This document shows, in pieces, positions 49,607 to 57,423 of a DNA stretch of 64,000 nucleotides. Source of the stretch: Bacteroidales bacterium (GTDB lineage: Bacteria; Bacteroidota; Bacteroidia; Bacteroidales; F082); assembly GCA_017395365.1 (NCBI GenBank), contig JAFPUN010000021.1:62001-126000 (forward strand), given 5' to 3'. Position numbers and translations under genes: made by a program. The notes below the pieces were generated by a model. That model was given only the letters and a program-made list of their open reading frames with translations. It was not told the DNA's origin and did not search any database. Within the stretch, counting starts at the first letter, position 1; every line of letters starts with the position of its first letter.

Positions 49607-50737
49607 ATGCAGAATCTCATAGAACTCCGACATATCCTCCACGCCCACCCCGAATTGTCAGGGCATGAGGCGCTGACCAACAAAATCTTGAACGAATGGG
49701 TGAAACAGACCCTACCCGACCAAATCATAGAGAAAATCGGCGGCTATGGCTTGGCGGCTATCTATAAAGGTGCAAAACCGGGCAAACGCATCCTCATCCG
49801 TGGCGACATTGACGCTTTGCACATCCCCGAGCAGAACGATATTCCCTACCGCTCACAAAACCAAGGCGTTTCGCACAAATGTGGCCACGACGGTCACGCC
49901 ACCATCCTCTGCGGACTAGCGCAATGGCTCGGCGAACAACGTCCCGACCAAGGCGAGGTGGTATTGCTTTTCCAGCCAGCCGAGGAAACGGGGCAAGGTG
50001 CTCAAGCCATCCTCAGCGACCCATTATTTGAGCAAATCAAGCCCGATGTGGCCTATGGATTACACAATTTGCCTAGCTTCGAGAAAGGTAAAATCATGGT
50101 GAAGGAAGGCTGTTTTGCTGCGGCTTCCTTTGGCTTGAAACTCGTTTTTGATGGCCGAACCGCACATGCCTCGCAACCCGAGACGGGACATAGCCCATCA
50201 GAGTTGTTGGCCCAACTCATCCACCATTTGGAGAAAAAACGCGAGCAACTGAAGGCCGTGAAGCCTTTGACCACCTTTGTTATCACGCATGCTACACTTG
50301 GCGAGGAGACCTTCGGCGTCGCCCCCGGCCATGCCGAGATATGGCTTACCCTGCGCAGCTTCAACGATCGCAACCTGGAACTGATGTCGACAGAAATCAT
50401 CGAGTTCTGTCGCGCAAAGGCCAAAGACCACCTCTTTGACTTTAATTTCTCGATGCATGAGGCCTTTGCCGCCACTAACAGCGATGCCAGCTGTGTGAAA
50501 ACGATAGAGCAAGCCGCCACCAACCTTGAATTGAGCCTCGGCCATTTGGAAGAGCCTTTCCGTTGGTCGGAGGACTTTGGGAGGTTTGGGAGCGTTTGTC
50601 CTATCGGTTTCTTTGGATTGGGTTCTGGCTTGGAACAACCCGCCCTTCACGACCCGATGTTTGATTTCCCTGATGATGTTTTGGAAGTGGGGATGGGGAT
50701 GTTTTGGGAGATTATTAGATTAGAATTGGAAAACTAG
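49607..50737 (+). CDS. M20D family amidohydrolase (N-acyl/aromatic amino-acid hydrolase type)
   Basis: A 376-residue zinc amidohydrolase of the HipO/IAA-amino-acid-hydrolase type. Metal ligands include Cys and His in SHKCGHDGHATIL, the Glu pair in FQPAEETGQGA, His in YGLHNLP and a C-terminal His in LHDPMFDFPDD. It releases an acyl group from an N-acyl amino acid or similar amide. No signal peptide is seen, so it is cytoplasmic. The substrate is undetermined. A 30-base gap separates it from the zinc-ribbon membrane gene. Confidence 0.9.
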   Translation: MQNLIELRHILHAHPELSGHEALTNKILNEWVKQTLPDQIIEKIGGYGLAAIYKGAKPGKRILIRGDIDALHIPEQNDIPYRSQNQGVSHKCGHDGHATILCGLAQWLGEQRPDQGEVVLLFQPAEETGQGAQAILSDPLFEQIKPDVAYGLHNLPSFEKGKIMVKEGCFAAASFGLKLVFDGRTAHASQPETGHSPSELLAQLIHHLEKKREQLKAVKPLTTFVITHATLGEETFGVAPGHAEIWLTLRSFNDRNLELMSTEIIEFCRAKAKDHLFDFNFSMHEAFAATNSDASCVKTIEQAATNLELSLGHLEEPFRWSEDFGRFGSVCPIGFFGLGSGLEQPALHDPMFDFPDDVLEVGMGMFWEIIRLELEN

Positions 50738-50767
50738 TATCGTCGAACCAAATTCAGCATATCTACT

Positions 50768-52339
50768 ATGAAAGAACAAGTCAGCAACCCATTAGTCGTC
50801 CGTTGCAACAATTGCGGAGGCGACCAATATTATGATATATCCAAGCAAAAATATTGCTGTTCACATTGCGGCTCCGAAGCCGAGTCCTCGGAAAAGATAG
50901 CCGAATACCGGCATTGGAAAAGCCTCCATCATGGCATCGTCCTTAAGGACCTCGCCAAAGTCAAGACTTTTTCCTGTCCGAGTTGTGGAGCCCAAACCAT
51001 GGCCACGGGCGAGGATGCCTCGACACAATGCCCCTTTTGCCAAAACACCATGATCGATGCCGAGTTTGCTGGCAACGACGTGCCAGAGGTGATCATCCCC
51101 TTCAAACTCAACAAAGAAGAAGCCCTGGAAAGACTAAACGCCTGGCTAAGCCAAAACAAAAGCAACCCTGCCGCCAAGCTGATCGAGAAGAACCGTCACC
51201 GTTTCACAGGATGTTATCTGCCTTATCACATCGTTCGCGGCGCTTATAACGGAAGAATGAGCATCACCCTCCAAGACGGCACAGGGGCGAATTATCCGTT
51301 TCGCGCTTATCTGAACCATACTGCCGTGAATGCTTCCAAAGACTGGGACAACCTGTTTCTCGATGGCATCGAGCCTTTCGACTTTGATGAGGCTCGCGCA
51401 TTCGATTTCGGCTACCTGAACCACCAAAACGCCAAGATCCAGAATGTGGTTGGGGAAGCGTTGAATGCCCGCGTTTCAGAAGAAACCCGTGCAGAACTAT
51501 ACCAAAACCTCACAAAGAAAGTGGGCACCAAAGAACTCACCGTCATCCTTGACGATGACGAAAACGAGTCCATCCCCGCCCTCTTGCCCGTGTATCTAGT
51601 GAAGTGCAAAGGTGGCATAGCCGCAGCCGTGAACGGACAAAACGGCAAAGTTTCAATTGCCACGGGGAAAACGAAAAACCTGACCAGCAAATGGTGGCTA
51701 TGGCCCTTGCTTTCCACTCTGGTGGTCAGCATTTTGGCTTCGTTAATTATTGGAGAAGTGCTTGCTGGTTTAGCTGTCGCTGCCGTGTTCGGCCTCGTCT
51801 TCTTCGCCATCGCCCACAATCGACACCACAAGGAGCTCATTCAAGAAATCATCACTTTGCCCAAAGAAAAAGCCAGCCACAATGACACCCAGACGGAGTT
51901 CGTCGCCGACTTTGGCCAAGGTCTCGTGCCTGCCAAGCTGAAATTTTTCACTCCTTGGCGCATTATCAAAACCGTGTTGATTATCCTTGCAGTGATTTTC
52001 CTGCCTGTCCTTATCGCCATACCTATTCAAATATTAAGATGGCAGCCGCTTTCAGACATCCGCATCGGCTACGGCGCGGCATGGTACTGCATCCCGGGCT
52101 TCTTTGCCATCCTGGCGGCTGGCGGACTGGCCAAAGCGATGATGTATGGCGCTCCATTGTATTACGAGGTCCTCCCCAATGGGAAAACAAGACAGAGAAA
52201 GGCGGTCGACCAGAATCGGCCTTCGCTGAAAGAGTTGCTCTCACACACCAAACTCGCCCTCAAGTCCAAACTCGGATGCTTGGTCATCGGATTTATAGTG
52301 TTTCTGCTGGTGGGTAGCGTGTGTGCGATGATTATGTAA
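50768..52339 (+). CDS. Zinc-ribbon membrane protein of unknown function
   Basis: A 523-residue protein. Two N-terminal zinc ribbons are CNNCGGDQYY...CCSHCG (residues 14-36) and CPSCGAQ...CPFCQN (about 70-93). A soluble domain of about 200 residues follows with YLPYHIVRGAYNG and LLPVYLVKCKGG. Five hydrophobic helices (about 310-330, 332-350, 398-420, 435-455, 500-520) fill the C-terminal half, with a cytoplasmic linker. Similar TFIIB-type zinc-ribbon membrane proteins are known but uncharacterised. It is co-directional with the M20 gene, and the MTA/SAH nucleosidase is convergent 3 bases beyond its stop. Confidence 0.75.
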   Translation: MKEQVSNPLVVRCNNCGGDQYYDISKQKYCCSHCGSEAESSEKIAEYRHWKSLHHGIVLKDLAKVKTFSCPSCGAQTMATGEDASTQCPFCQNTMIDAEFAGNDVPEVIIPFKLNKEEALERLNAWLSQNKSNPAAKLIEKNRHRFTGCYLPYHIVRGAYNGRMSITLQDGTGANYPFRAYLNHTAVNASKDWDNLFLDGIEPFDFDEARAFDFGYLNHQNAKIQNVVGEALNARVSEETRAELYQNLTKKVGTKELTVILDDDENESIPALLPVYLVKCKGGIAAAVNGQNGKVSIATGKTKNLTSKWWLWPLLSTLVVSILASLIIGEVLAGLAVAAVFGLVFFAIAHNRHHKELIQEIITLPKEKASHNDTQTEFVADFGQGLVPAKLKFFTPWRIIKTVLIILAVIFLPVLIAIPIQILRWQPLSDIRIGYGAAWYCIPGFFAILAAGGLAKAMMYGAPLYYEVLPNGKTRQRKAVDQNRPSLKELLSHTKLALKSKLGCLVIGFIVFLLVGSVCAMIM

Positions 52340-52342
52340 TCA

Positions 52343-53098
52343 TCATAGCAGACGCATGATTTCCTGGACGATGGCCCTTGAATAGGCATTCGCCACCTCG
52401 ACGATGAACTTGCCGAAGTCAACGCGTGCATTGTGATTAGCAGTGTCGCTGATGGTACGGATGACGGTGAAGGGTGTGCCAAATTCCAGACAGACTTGCG
52501 CTACGGCTGCCCCTTCCATCTCGACACAGAGCACATCGGGCAACAAACCCATGATTTCCTCGCGTTTCTCATCGCTATTGATGAACTGGTCGCCACTAGC
52601 AATGTCGCCGAAATACAGAGTCGGTGCGAGATTGAAATCCTTGACGGCCTCCTCGCCCACCATTGTATCAACACCTTTATCCAAAAGGTTGGCCACCGCC
52701 TTGCCTGCCAACTCGGTCAATTCCGGGTTGCTGTCGACATAGACACGGTTCAGCAAGGGCAACTCAAAGCGCGAAATGATGGGGCGGGCATCCAAATCAT
52801 GCTGGACAAGCCGCTTGGAGATGACGATATCGCCCACCTTGAGGCCGTCAGCCAAGGCACCTGCCGTACCAATAAAGAAAAGGTCGGTGACACCGAACTC
52901 TTGTATTAATAAGGTGGCGGTGATAGTAGCAGCCACCTTGCCCCATTTGGAGAAGGCCACCACGCAGGCAATGCCGTTGATCTTGCCTACCACGAACTCA
53001 CGGTTCGCGATTTTGACGACGGTCTTGTTCGTCAAGAGGGCTTTCACCTCGTCGATTTCCTGGGCCATGGCACCCAAAATGCCTATCGTCCTATCCAT
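52343..53098 (-). CDS. mtnN: 5'-methylthioadenosine/S-adenosylhomocysteine nucleosidase
   Basis: A 251-residue nucleoside-phosphorylase-fold hydrolase, which cleaves MTA and SAH to adenine and thioribose/ribosyl-homocysteine; part of methyl-cycle salvage and of autoinducer-2 precursor supply. Signatures are GILGAMAQEIDEV, FIGTAGAL (ribose/phosphate), VEMEGAAVAQV (catalytic base region) and RTISDTANHN with catalytic Asp. Length is slightly over the usual 230 residues. The gap to the upstream lipoprotein gene is only 21 bases, so it is likely co-transcribed with it. Confidence 0.93.
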   Translation of the reverse strand: MDRTIGILGAMAQEIDEVKALLTNKTVVKIANREFVVGKINGIACVVAFSKWGKVAATITATLLIQEFGVTDLFFIGTAGALADGLKVGDIVISKRLVQHDLDARPIISRFELPLLNRVYVDSNPELTELAGKAVANLLDKGVDTMVGEEAVKDFNLAPTLYFGDIASGDQFINSDEKREEIMGLLPDVLCVEMEGAAVAQVCLEFGTPFTVIRTISDTANHNARVDFGKFIVEVANAYSRAIVQEIMRLL

Positions 53099-53119
53099 AT
53101 AAGAATTGCAAAAATTCAG

Positions 53120-53740
53120 TTAATACATGCGAATCATTTTGACCTTGGCTTCCGGTTTGAAAGAAGGATTCTTTATGATGGCACCTTCGTCGCTTGTGAC
53201 TTCGGGGAGCTTGCCGTCAAAATCCTCCGCTGCCACCATAAACTGTGTGCCGTCCGCATCCAGACAAATTTCGCCCATGACCGTAAAACTTGTCAACAAA
53301 TCGGGGTAGGCGGCCAGTACATCGCTGACATTGCTACCCACATGGAAGTTCTTCTCACTCTGATACAGGTCAGAATAAATGTTGATTACACTTATGGTAT
53401 TTGTGAAAGCATTTTTTTCAAAATCATAATCTGGTTCCAGCTCCGCTAACAATTCACCACCCTTTTTGATGGCATACTTGATTTGTTCCTCGCCTTCCGC
53501 CATATAGGTCACAGGCTCTATAGTGCAACCATCTATCTTTTCTGGGATATCGGAGCCAATCTTCAAGGCGCCCCAGTCAAAAGGCGTTTCCGCGACTTGT
53601 ACCTCATCGGTTACTACTGGAGTTTCTGAACCGTTTCCATTATTGACACTTTCGTCCGTCTTGGGCTGATTGCCACAAGAGGCCAGACAAAAAGCCAAAC
53701 CTAGAGCAAGGATAAGTTTTGCGATTTTCATGATTCTCAT
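53120..53740 (-). CDS. Lipoprotein of unknown function
   Basis: A 206-residue protein with signal and lipobox LASC (MRIMKIAKLILALGLAFCLASC). A low-complexity linker rich in Asn, Thr and Val is followed by a compact beta-rich domain (about 55-206) that I do not recognise. ATG 53731 (MKIAKL) is an equally good start and sits 20 bases from the -7 box. It lies upstream of mtnN on the same strand, divergent from the LOG gene. Confidence 0.65.
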   Translation of the reverse strand: MRIMKIAKLILALGLAFCLASCGNQPKTDESVNNGNGSETPVVTDEVQVAETPFDWGALKIGSDIPEKIDGCTIEPVTYMAEGEEQIKYAIKKGGELLAELEPDYDFEKNAFTNTISVINIYSDLYQSEKNFHVGSNVSDVLAAYPDLLTSFTVMGEICLDADGTQFMVAAEDFDGKLPEVTSDEGAIIKNPSFKPEAKVKMIRMY

Positions 53741-53751
53741 ATTTAGTTTTG

Positions 53752-53759
53752 CAAAACTA
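53752..53759 (-). promoter_or_regulatory. TAnnTTTG -7 box (TAGTTTTG) for the lipoprotein-mtnN unit
   Basis: Minus strand; 11 or 20 bases from the two possible start codons. Confidence 0.55.
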
Positions 53760-53772
53760 CGAAAAAAACACC

Positions 53773-53780
53773 TACATTTG
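53773..53780 (+). promoter_or_regulatory. TAnnTTTG -7 box (TACATTTG) for the LOG gene
   Basis: It lies 14 bases upstream of the ATG at 53795. Confidence 0.6.
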
Positions 53781-53794
53781 CAAAAATTTACCGA

Positions 53795-54385
53795 ATGAAA
53801 AAGATTTGCATTTTTTGTGGCAGCAGCATGGGTTTCGCCCTAATTTACAAGGAAAAAGCCGCAGAATTGGGTCACGTGCTGGCCGACCATGGCTGTGAGC
53901 TGCTCTTCGGCGGCGGCAGCGTGGGCCTGATGAAAGTCATCGCCGACGTGATGATGGAACGCGGTTGCAAGGTGACCGGCACCATCACAAAGCACCTACT
54001 CGACATGCACGTCGGACACGACGGCATCGACGAGCTCATCGTGGTAGAATCGATGGCCGAACGCAAGAAAATCCTCGAGGACATGGCTGATGGCTTCATC
54101 GCCCTGCCAGGCGGCATCGGCACCATGGACGAGTTCTTTGAAGCTTATGTGCTCAGCCAACTGCGTGTCTTCGACAAGCCCGTCGCACTCTACAACGTGA
54201 ACGGATACTACGATGGCATCGTCGCGTTTATCAAACACATCGCCGACGAGGGCTTCATGCGCCGCGAACATGCTGAGAACCTCATCGTCAGCGACGACGC
54301 AAAGGATCTTCTGACCAAGATGGAGCAGTTCGAGCCCGCGGATGTCACGAAGTGGGTGGTGGAGATAAAGGAACAAGTGAAGTAG
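53795..54385 (+). CDS. LOG family phosphoribohydrolase
   Basis: A 196-residue Rossmann-type protein of the LOG (Lonely guy)/YvdD family, with MKKICIFCGSSMG at the N-terminus, FGGGSVGLM (about 39-47) and the signature PGGIGTMDEFFE (about 108-119). Members cleave nucleoside 5'-monophosphates, e.g. cytokinin riboside-5'-monophosphate or AMP analogues, giving base plus ribose-5-phosphate. A cytoplasmic role in nucleotide clean-up is likely, but the actual substrate is unknown. The stop is followed by short repeats. Confidence 0.92.
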   Translation: MKKICIFCGSSMGFALIYKEKAAELGHVLADHGCELLFGGGSVGLMKVIADVMMERGCKVTGTITKHLLDMHVGHDGIDELIVVESMAERKKILEDMADGFIALPGGIGTMDEFFEAYVLSQLRVFDKPVALYNVNGYYDGIVAFIKHIADEGFMRREHAENLIVSDDAKDLLTKMEQFEPADVTKWVVEIKEQVK

Positions 54386-54470
54386 TTTAGAGTTGAGTGT
54401 TTAGAGTTTAGAGTTAATACCAGTCCCGTAGGGACGACATATCAATAAGCAGGCGACGTCAGTCCCTGCT
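54385..54470. repeat. TTTAGAGTT tandem words plus GTCCC/GGGAC hairpin
   Basis: Starts at the LOG stop. 54385-54414 repeats TTTAGAGTT words like 12015-12063. GTCCC-GTA-GGGAC (54423-54435) and AGCAGG-N-CCTGCT (54448-54470) form hairpins. Fills the 102-base gap before the kinase-deaminase gene. Confidence 0.7.
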
Positions 54471-54487
54471 CTTAAAACAACAAGACC

Positions 54488-55540
54488 ATGATCATCATAG
54501 GAATAACAGGAACACTAGGCGCCGGCAAAGGCACCATCGTCGACTATCTCGTCAAGGAAAAAGGCTTCGTGCACTACTCGGTGCGGGCCTATATCACAGA
54601 AGAATGCCAACGCCGCGGGCTTGAGGTGAACCGCGACACCCTCACCATGGTGGGCAACGACCTGCGCGCCGCACATTGCCCCAGCTACATCACCGACCAG
54701 CTCTTCGAGCGGGCCAAGACCGAAGGCAAGAATGCCGTCATCGAGAGTGTGCGTACCCCAGGCGAGATCCACTCGCTGCGCGAGAAGGGCGAGTTCTACC
54801 TCTTCGCCGTCGACGCCGACCGTAAGATCCGCTACGACCGCATCTACTTGCGCGGCTCGGAGACCGACCACATCGACTTCGAGACTTTCGTGGCCAACGA
54901 GGAACGCGAGATGACCGCCACTGATCCCAACAAGCAAAACCTCGGCGCCTGCATCGAGGAGGCTGACTTCGTCTTCATGAACGACGGCACTATCCCAGAG
55001 CTGCACCAGCAGGTGGAGAAAGTGTTGACACAGCTGCATGTACGTCCTTCATGGGATGACTATTTCCTCAACCTGGCCGACACCGTCAGCGAGCGTGCCA
55101 CCTGCAACCGTGGTCGCAGCGGCTGCGTCATCGTGAAGGACAAACAAATCCTGGTGACAGGCTATGTGGGTTCGCCCAAAGGCCTTCCCCACTGCGATGA
55201 TGTGGGCCACCTATTCCGCAAGGTCATCCATGAAGACGGCAGCGTCACCCAGCACTGCGTGCGTACCGTGCATGCCGAGCAGAACGCCATCTGCCAGGCC
55301 GCAAGAAGAGGCATCGCCTTGGACGGCAGTACCCTCTATTGCCGCATGACCCCTTGCCGCACCTGCGCCATGCTCATCATCAACTGCGGCATCGTTCGCG
55401 TGGTGTGCGAACGCCGCTACCACGACGGCGCTGAGACCGAGGAGATGTTCAAGCAAGTGGGCATCGAATTGGTCTACAAATATGATGAGGTGCAGCAGTA
55501 TGAGGGACAAAGGTGCGACAATACCGATCCAACAAAATAA
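54488..55540 (+). CDS. Fusion of P-loop nucleotide kinase-like domain and dCMP deaminase
   Basis: A 350-residue two-domain protein. Residues 1-185 form a P-loop kinase fold: Walker A GTLGAGKGT (8-16), SVRTPGEIHSL and an Asp/Arg LID-like stretch. Residues 190-350 form a zinc deaminase of the dCMP type: zinc and proton-shuttle motif HAE (262-264) and PCRTC (Cys290, Cys293), with CNRGRSGCVIVK before it. The deaminase produces dUMP for thymidylate synthesis. Ordinary bacterial dCMP deaminases have about 150 residues and no kinase domain. The order resembles phage-defence AvcD proteins, which are longer. Whether this is a defence gene or housekeeping is open. Confidence 0.85.
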   Translation: MIIIGITGTLGAGKGTIVDYLVKEKGFVHYSVRAYITEECQRRGLEVNRDTLTMVGNDLRAAHCPSYITDQLFERAKTEGKNAVIESVRTPGEIHSLREKGEFYLFAVDADRKIRYDRIYLRGSETDHIDFETFVANEEREMTATDPNKQNLGACIEEADFVFMNDGTIPELHQQVEKVLTQLHVRPSWDDYFLNLADTVSERATCNRGRSGCVIVKDKQILVTGYVGSPKGLPHCDDVGHLFRKVIHEDGSVTQHCVRTVHAEQNAICQAARRGIALDGSTLYCRMTPCRTCAMLIINCGIVRVVCERRYHDGAETEEMFKQVGIELVYKYDEVQQYEGQRCDNTDPTK

Positions 55541-55562
55541 ACAACTAGGAATAACACCTTTT

Positions 55563-55590
55563 GTAGAGACGTAGCGCGCTACGTCTCTAC
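55563..55590. repeat. 28-nt palindrome, copy 6, supplying the nhaC stop
   Basis: Perfect palindrome, core TAGCGCGCTA. On the minus strand it reads V-E-T-stop at the end of nhaC, starting at codon position 1. Confidence 0.92.
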
Positions 55591-57243
55591 TTTTTTACCT
55601 ACCAACCGAACAATCAGCCATAGCACCACAAAGCCCATCAAAAACGCCACCCAAGAAGGCAGGCCTAATGCCGTGGGCAATACGCCCAACAGCACTGCCA
55701 CACCACCCACGGTGAGGGCATAAGGCATTTGCGTCCTGACATGCTGCATATGGTTACAACTAGAGGCCAACGAACTCATGATGGTGGTGTCGGAAATCGG
55801 GCTGCAATGGTCGCCCATGACGGCACCCGCCAGCACCGAGGCCACCACGTTGTAGAACAAGGGCATCGTGGCATCGATGCTCATACCTTGCTCCTGACAG
55901 AGCAGCCACGAGGCAGGCAAAATCAAGGGATAGAGGATGGCCATCGTGCCCCACGAAGTGCCCGTAGAGAATCCGATGAGAGCAGCCAAAACGAAAGTCA
56001 GCGCAGGCACCAGGACAGGCGACAACGACCACTGCACAAGCAAATGCGAGACAAACTCGGCCGTGTGCATGTCTTTGGTCACCAAAGCGATGGACCATGC
56101 CATGGTAAGTATGAGCACTGCGTTGAACATGCTCTTGAAACCCTCCACCATTTCCTCCATAACTTTGGCAAAGGTCAGACTCCCACGCAACAAGGTCACC
56201 ACGATAGCAGTGAGCAATGACAGCACCGAAGCCCAAAGCAAAGCCTTATAAGAATTGGCTGCACCTATGGTTTCGGAGAGTTTGGAGAAGAAATCCGTTT
56301 CCGCCTGCCACACCGAGGCGTCATAACCCGTGGCTATCAGTCCGATGATAGTGCCAAAAATCAGCACAGTCAGTGGAATCAAGGCATCGATGATATGGGC
56401 AGGTTTCGCCACGCTGTTCGACATGTCCGTCTCCATGGAAGAAGCCAGGCGTGCCTTGCGTTCAGCCTTCAGCATGGGGCCGAAGTCGCGCCCACTGAAG
56501 ATGAGCATCAACACGAAACCGAGTGTCAAGAAAGGATAAAAGCTATAGGCCAAGGAATGGAAAAACACCGAATAGGCCGATGCATCCAATCCAATGGCGT
56601 TGATACCATCTTGGATGTAACTCAGTTCTGCCCCAATCCAAGTTGTCACGAAAGCCACGGCCACCACGGGCGCCGAAGTGGAGTCGACAATATAAGCCAA
56701 CTTTTCGCGTGACACTTTGAGTTTGTCGGCAATGGGCCTCATGGTGTTGCCCACCACGATGGTATTGGAGTAGTCGTCGAAAAAGATACAGAGGTCCATA
56801 AAGAAAGTCATCAGCTGTCCTGAACGTGGTCCCTTTGCTTTTCGCGACAGCCAGTTGACCACACCCTGCATGCCACCGTTTGCGGTAATAATACGCACCG
56901 TACCGCCGATGAGCAATGTGAAAACGATGATGGTTACATGGTCGGCATTGAACAAAGAACCTACGACATAGGTGTCGACCACGCGCAGCAGTCCGCCACC
57001 CAAGGCCGAGGCTGGACTTGCCCCACCATACAATGCCATGAGGAAGGTACCTGTCAGGATGCCCACAAAGAGTGATGAGATCACCTCTTTTATTAATAAG
57101 GCCATCGCGATGGCCACCAAAGGCGGCAGAATCGACATCCACAGCGGCATCGGACCCTCAACGGGACCAAGTACATAAAGCAACACCATACCTATTGCCA
57201 AAACGGCAAGCGCCACCATCCAGGCAATCCATTTGTTCTTCAT
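55579..57243 (-). CDS. nhaC: NhaC family Na+/H+ antiporter
   Basis: A 554-residue polytopic antiporter with about twelve helices. The NhaC pattern is visible in the central FFDDYSNTIVVGNTMRPI and SAPVVAVAFVTTWIGAEL, and near the C-terminus FSTGTSWGTMAILYPL and AGAVMGDHCSPISDTTIMSS. It exchanges sodium for protons (or related ions/amino acids in this superfamily). The start is ATG 57243; two upstream codons beginning with GTG are less likely. The last codons VET and stop TAG come from the 28-nt palindrome, so a native C-terminus may have been replaced. Divergent from the lipoprotein operon. Confidence 0.9.
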   Translation of the reverse strand: MKNKWIAWMVALAVLAIGMVLLYVLGPVEGPMPLWMSILPPLVAIAMALLIKEVISSLFVGILTGTFLMALYGGASPASALGGGLLRVVDTYVVGSLFNADHVTIIVFTLLIGGTVRIITANGGMQGVVNWLSRKAKGPRSGQLMTFFMDLCIFFDDYSNTIVVGNTMRPIADKLKVSREKLAYIVDSTSAPVVAVAFVTTWIGAELSYIQDGINAIGLDASAYSVFFHSLAYSFYPFLTLGFVLMLIFSGRDFGPMLKAERKARLASSMETDMSNSVAKPAHIIDALIPLTVLIFGTIIGLIATGYDASVWQAETDFFSKLSETIGAANSYKALLWASVLSLLTAIVVTLLRGSLTFAKVMEEMVEGFKSMFNAVLILTMAWSIALVTKDMHTAEFVSHLLVQWSLSPVLVPALTFVLAALIGFSTGTSWGTMAILYPLILPASWLLCQEQGMSIDATMPLFYNVVASVLAGAVMGDHCSPISDTTIMSSLASSCNHMQHVRTQMPYALTVGGVAVLLGVLPTALGLPSWVAFLMGFVVLWLIVRLVGKKVET

Positions 57244-57260
57244 AGACACAAAATAAGGCT

Positions 57261-57268
57261 CAAAAATA
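57261..57268 (-). promoter_or_regulatory. TAnnTTTG -7 box (TATTTTTG) for nhaC
   Basis: Minus strand, 17 bases upstream of ATG 57243. Confidence 0.6.
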
Positions 57269-57311
57269 CGATTTTTTCTCCAAAAATCGTTATTTGTATT
57301 GAATTTGGTTC

Positions 57312-57319
57312 TATTTTTG
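57312..57319 (+). promoter_or_regulatory. TAnnTTTG -7 box (TATTTTTG) for the lipoprotein operon
   Basis: 104 bases before ATG 57424; the dispersed repeat word at 57373-57387 lies in the leader. Confidence 0.55.
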
Positions 57320-57372
57320 CATTATAAAGGATTTTGAGCCCGGCAAAGTGCCGTCTTGATTCTGCGACGGTG

Positions 57373-57387
57373 CTTCGACAGGCTCAG
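57373..57387. repeat. CTTCGACAGGCTCAG dispersed repeat in a 5' leader
   Basis: Single 15-nt copy of the word found at 16544, 19261 and 29780, between the -7 box and the lipoprotein ATG. Confidence 0.8.
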
Positions 57388-57423
57388 CAACCTACTTAAA
57401 ATAACAAGTAAAACACTAACATC

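Noticed and set aside
54488-55540. Complete anti-phage operon
   Set aside because: Only the fused kinase-deaminase is suggestive; no toxin, nuclease or antitoxin-like neighbour is visible.
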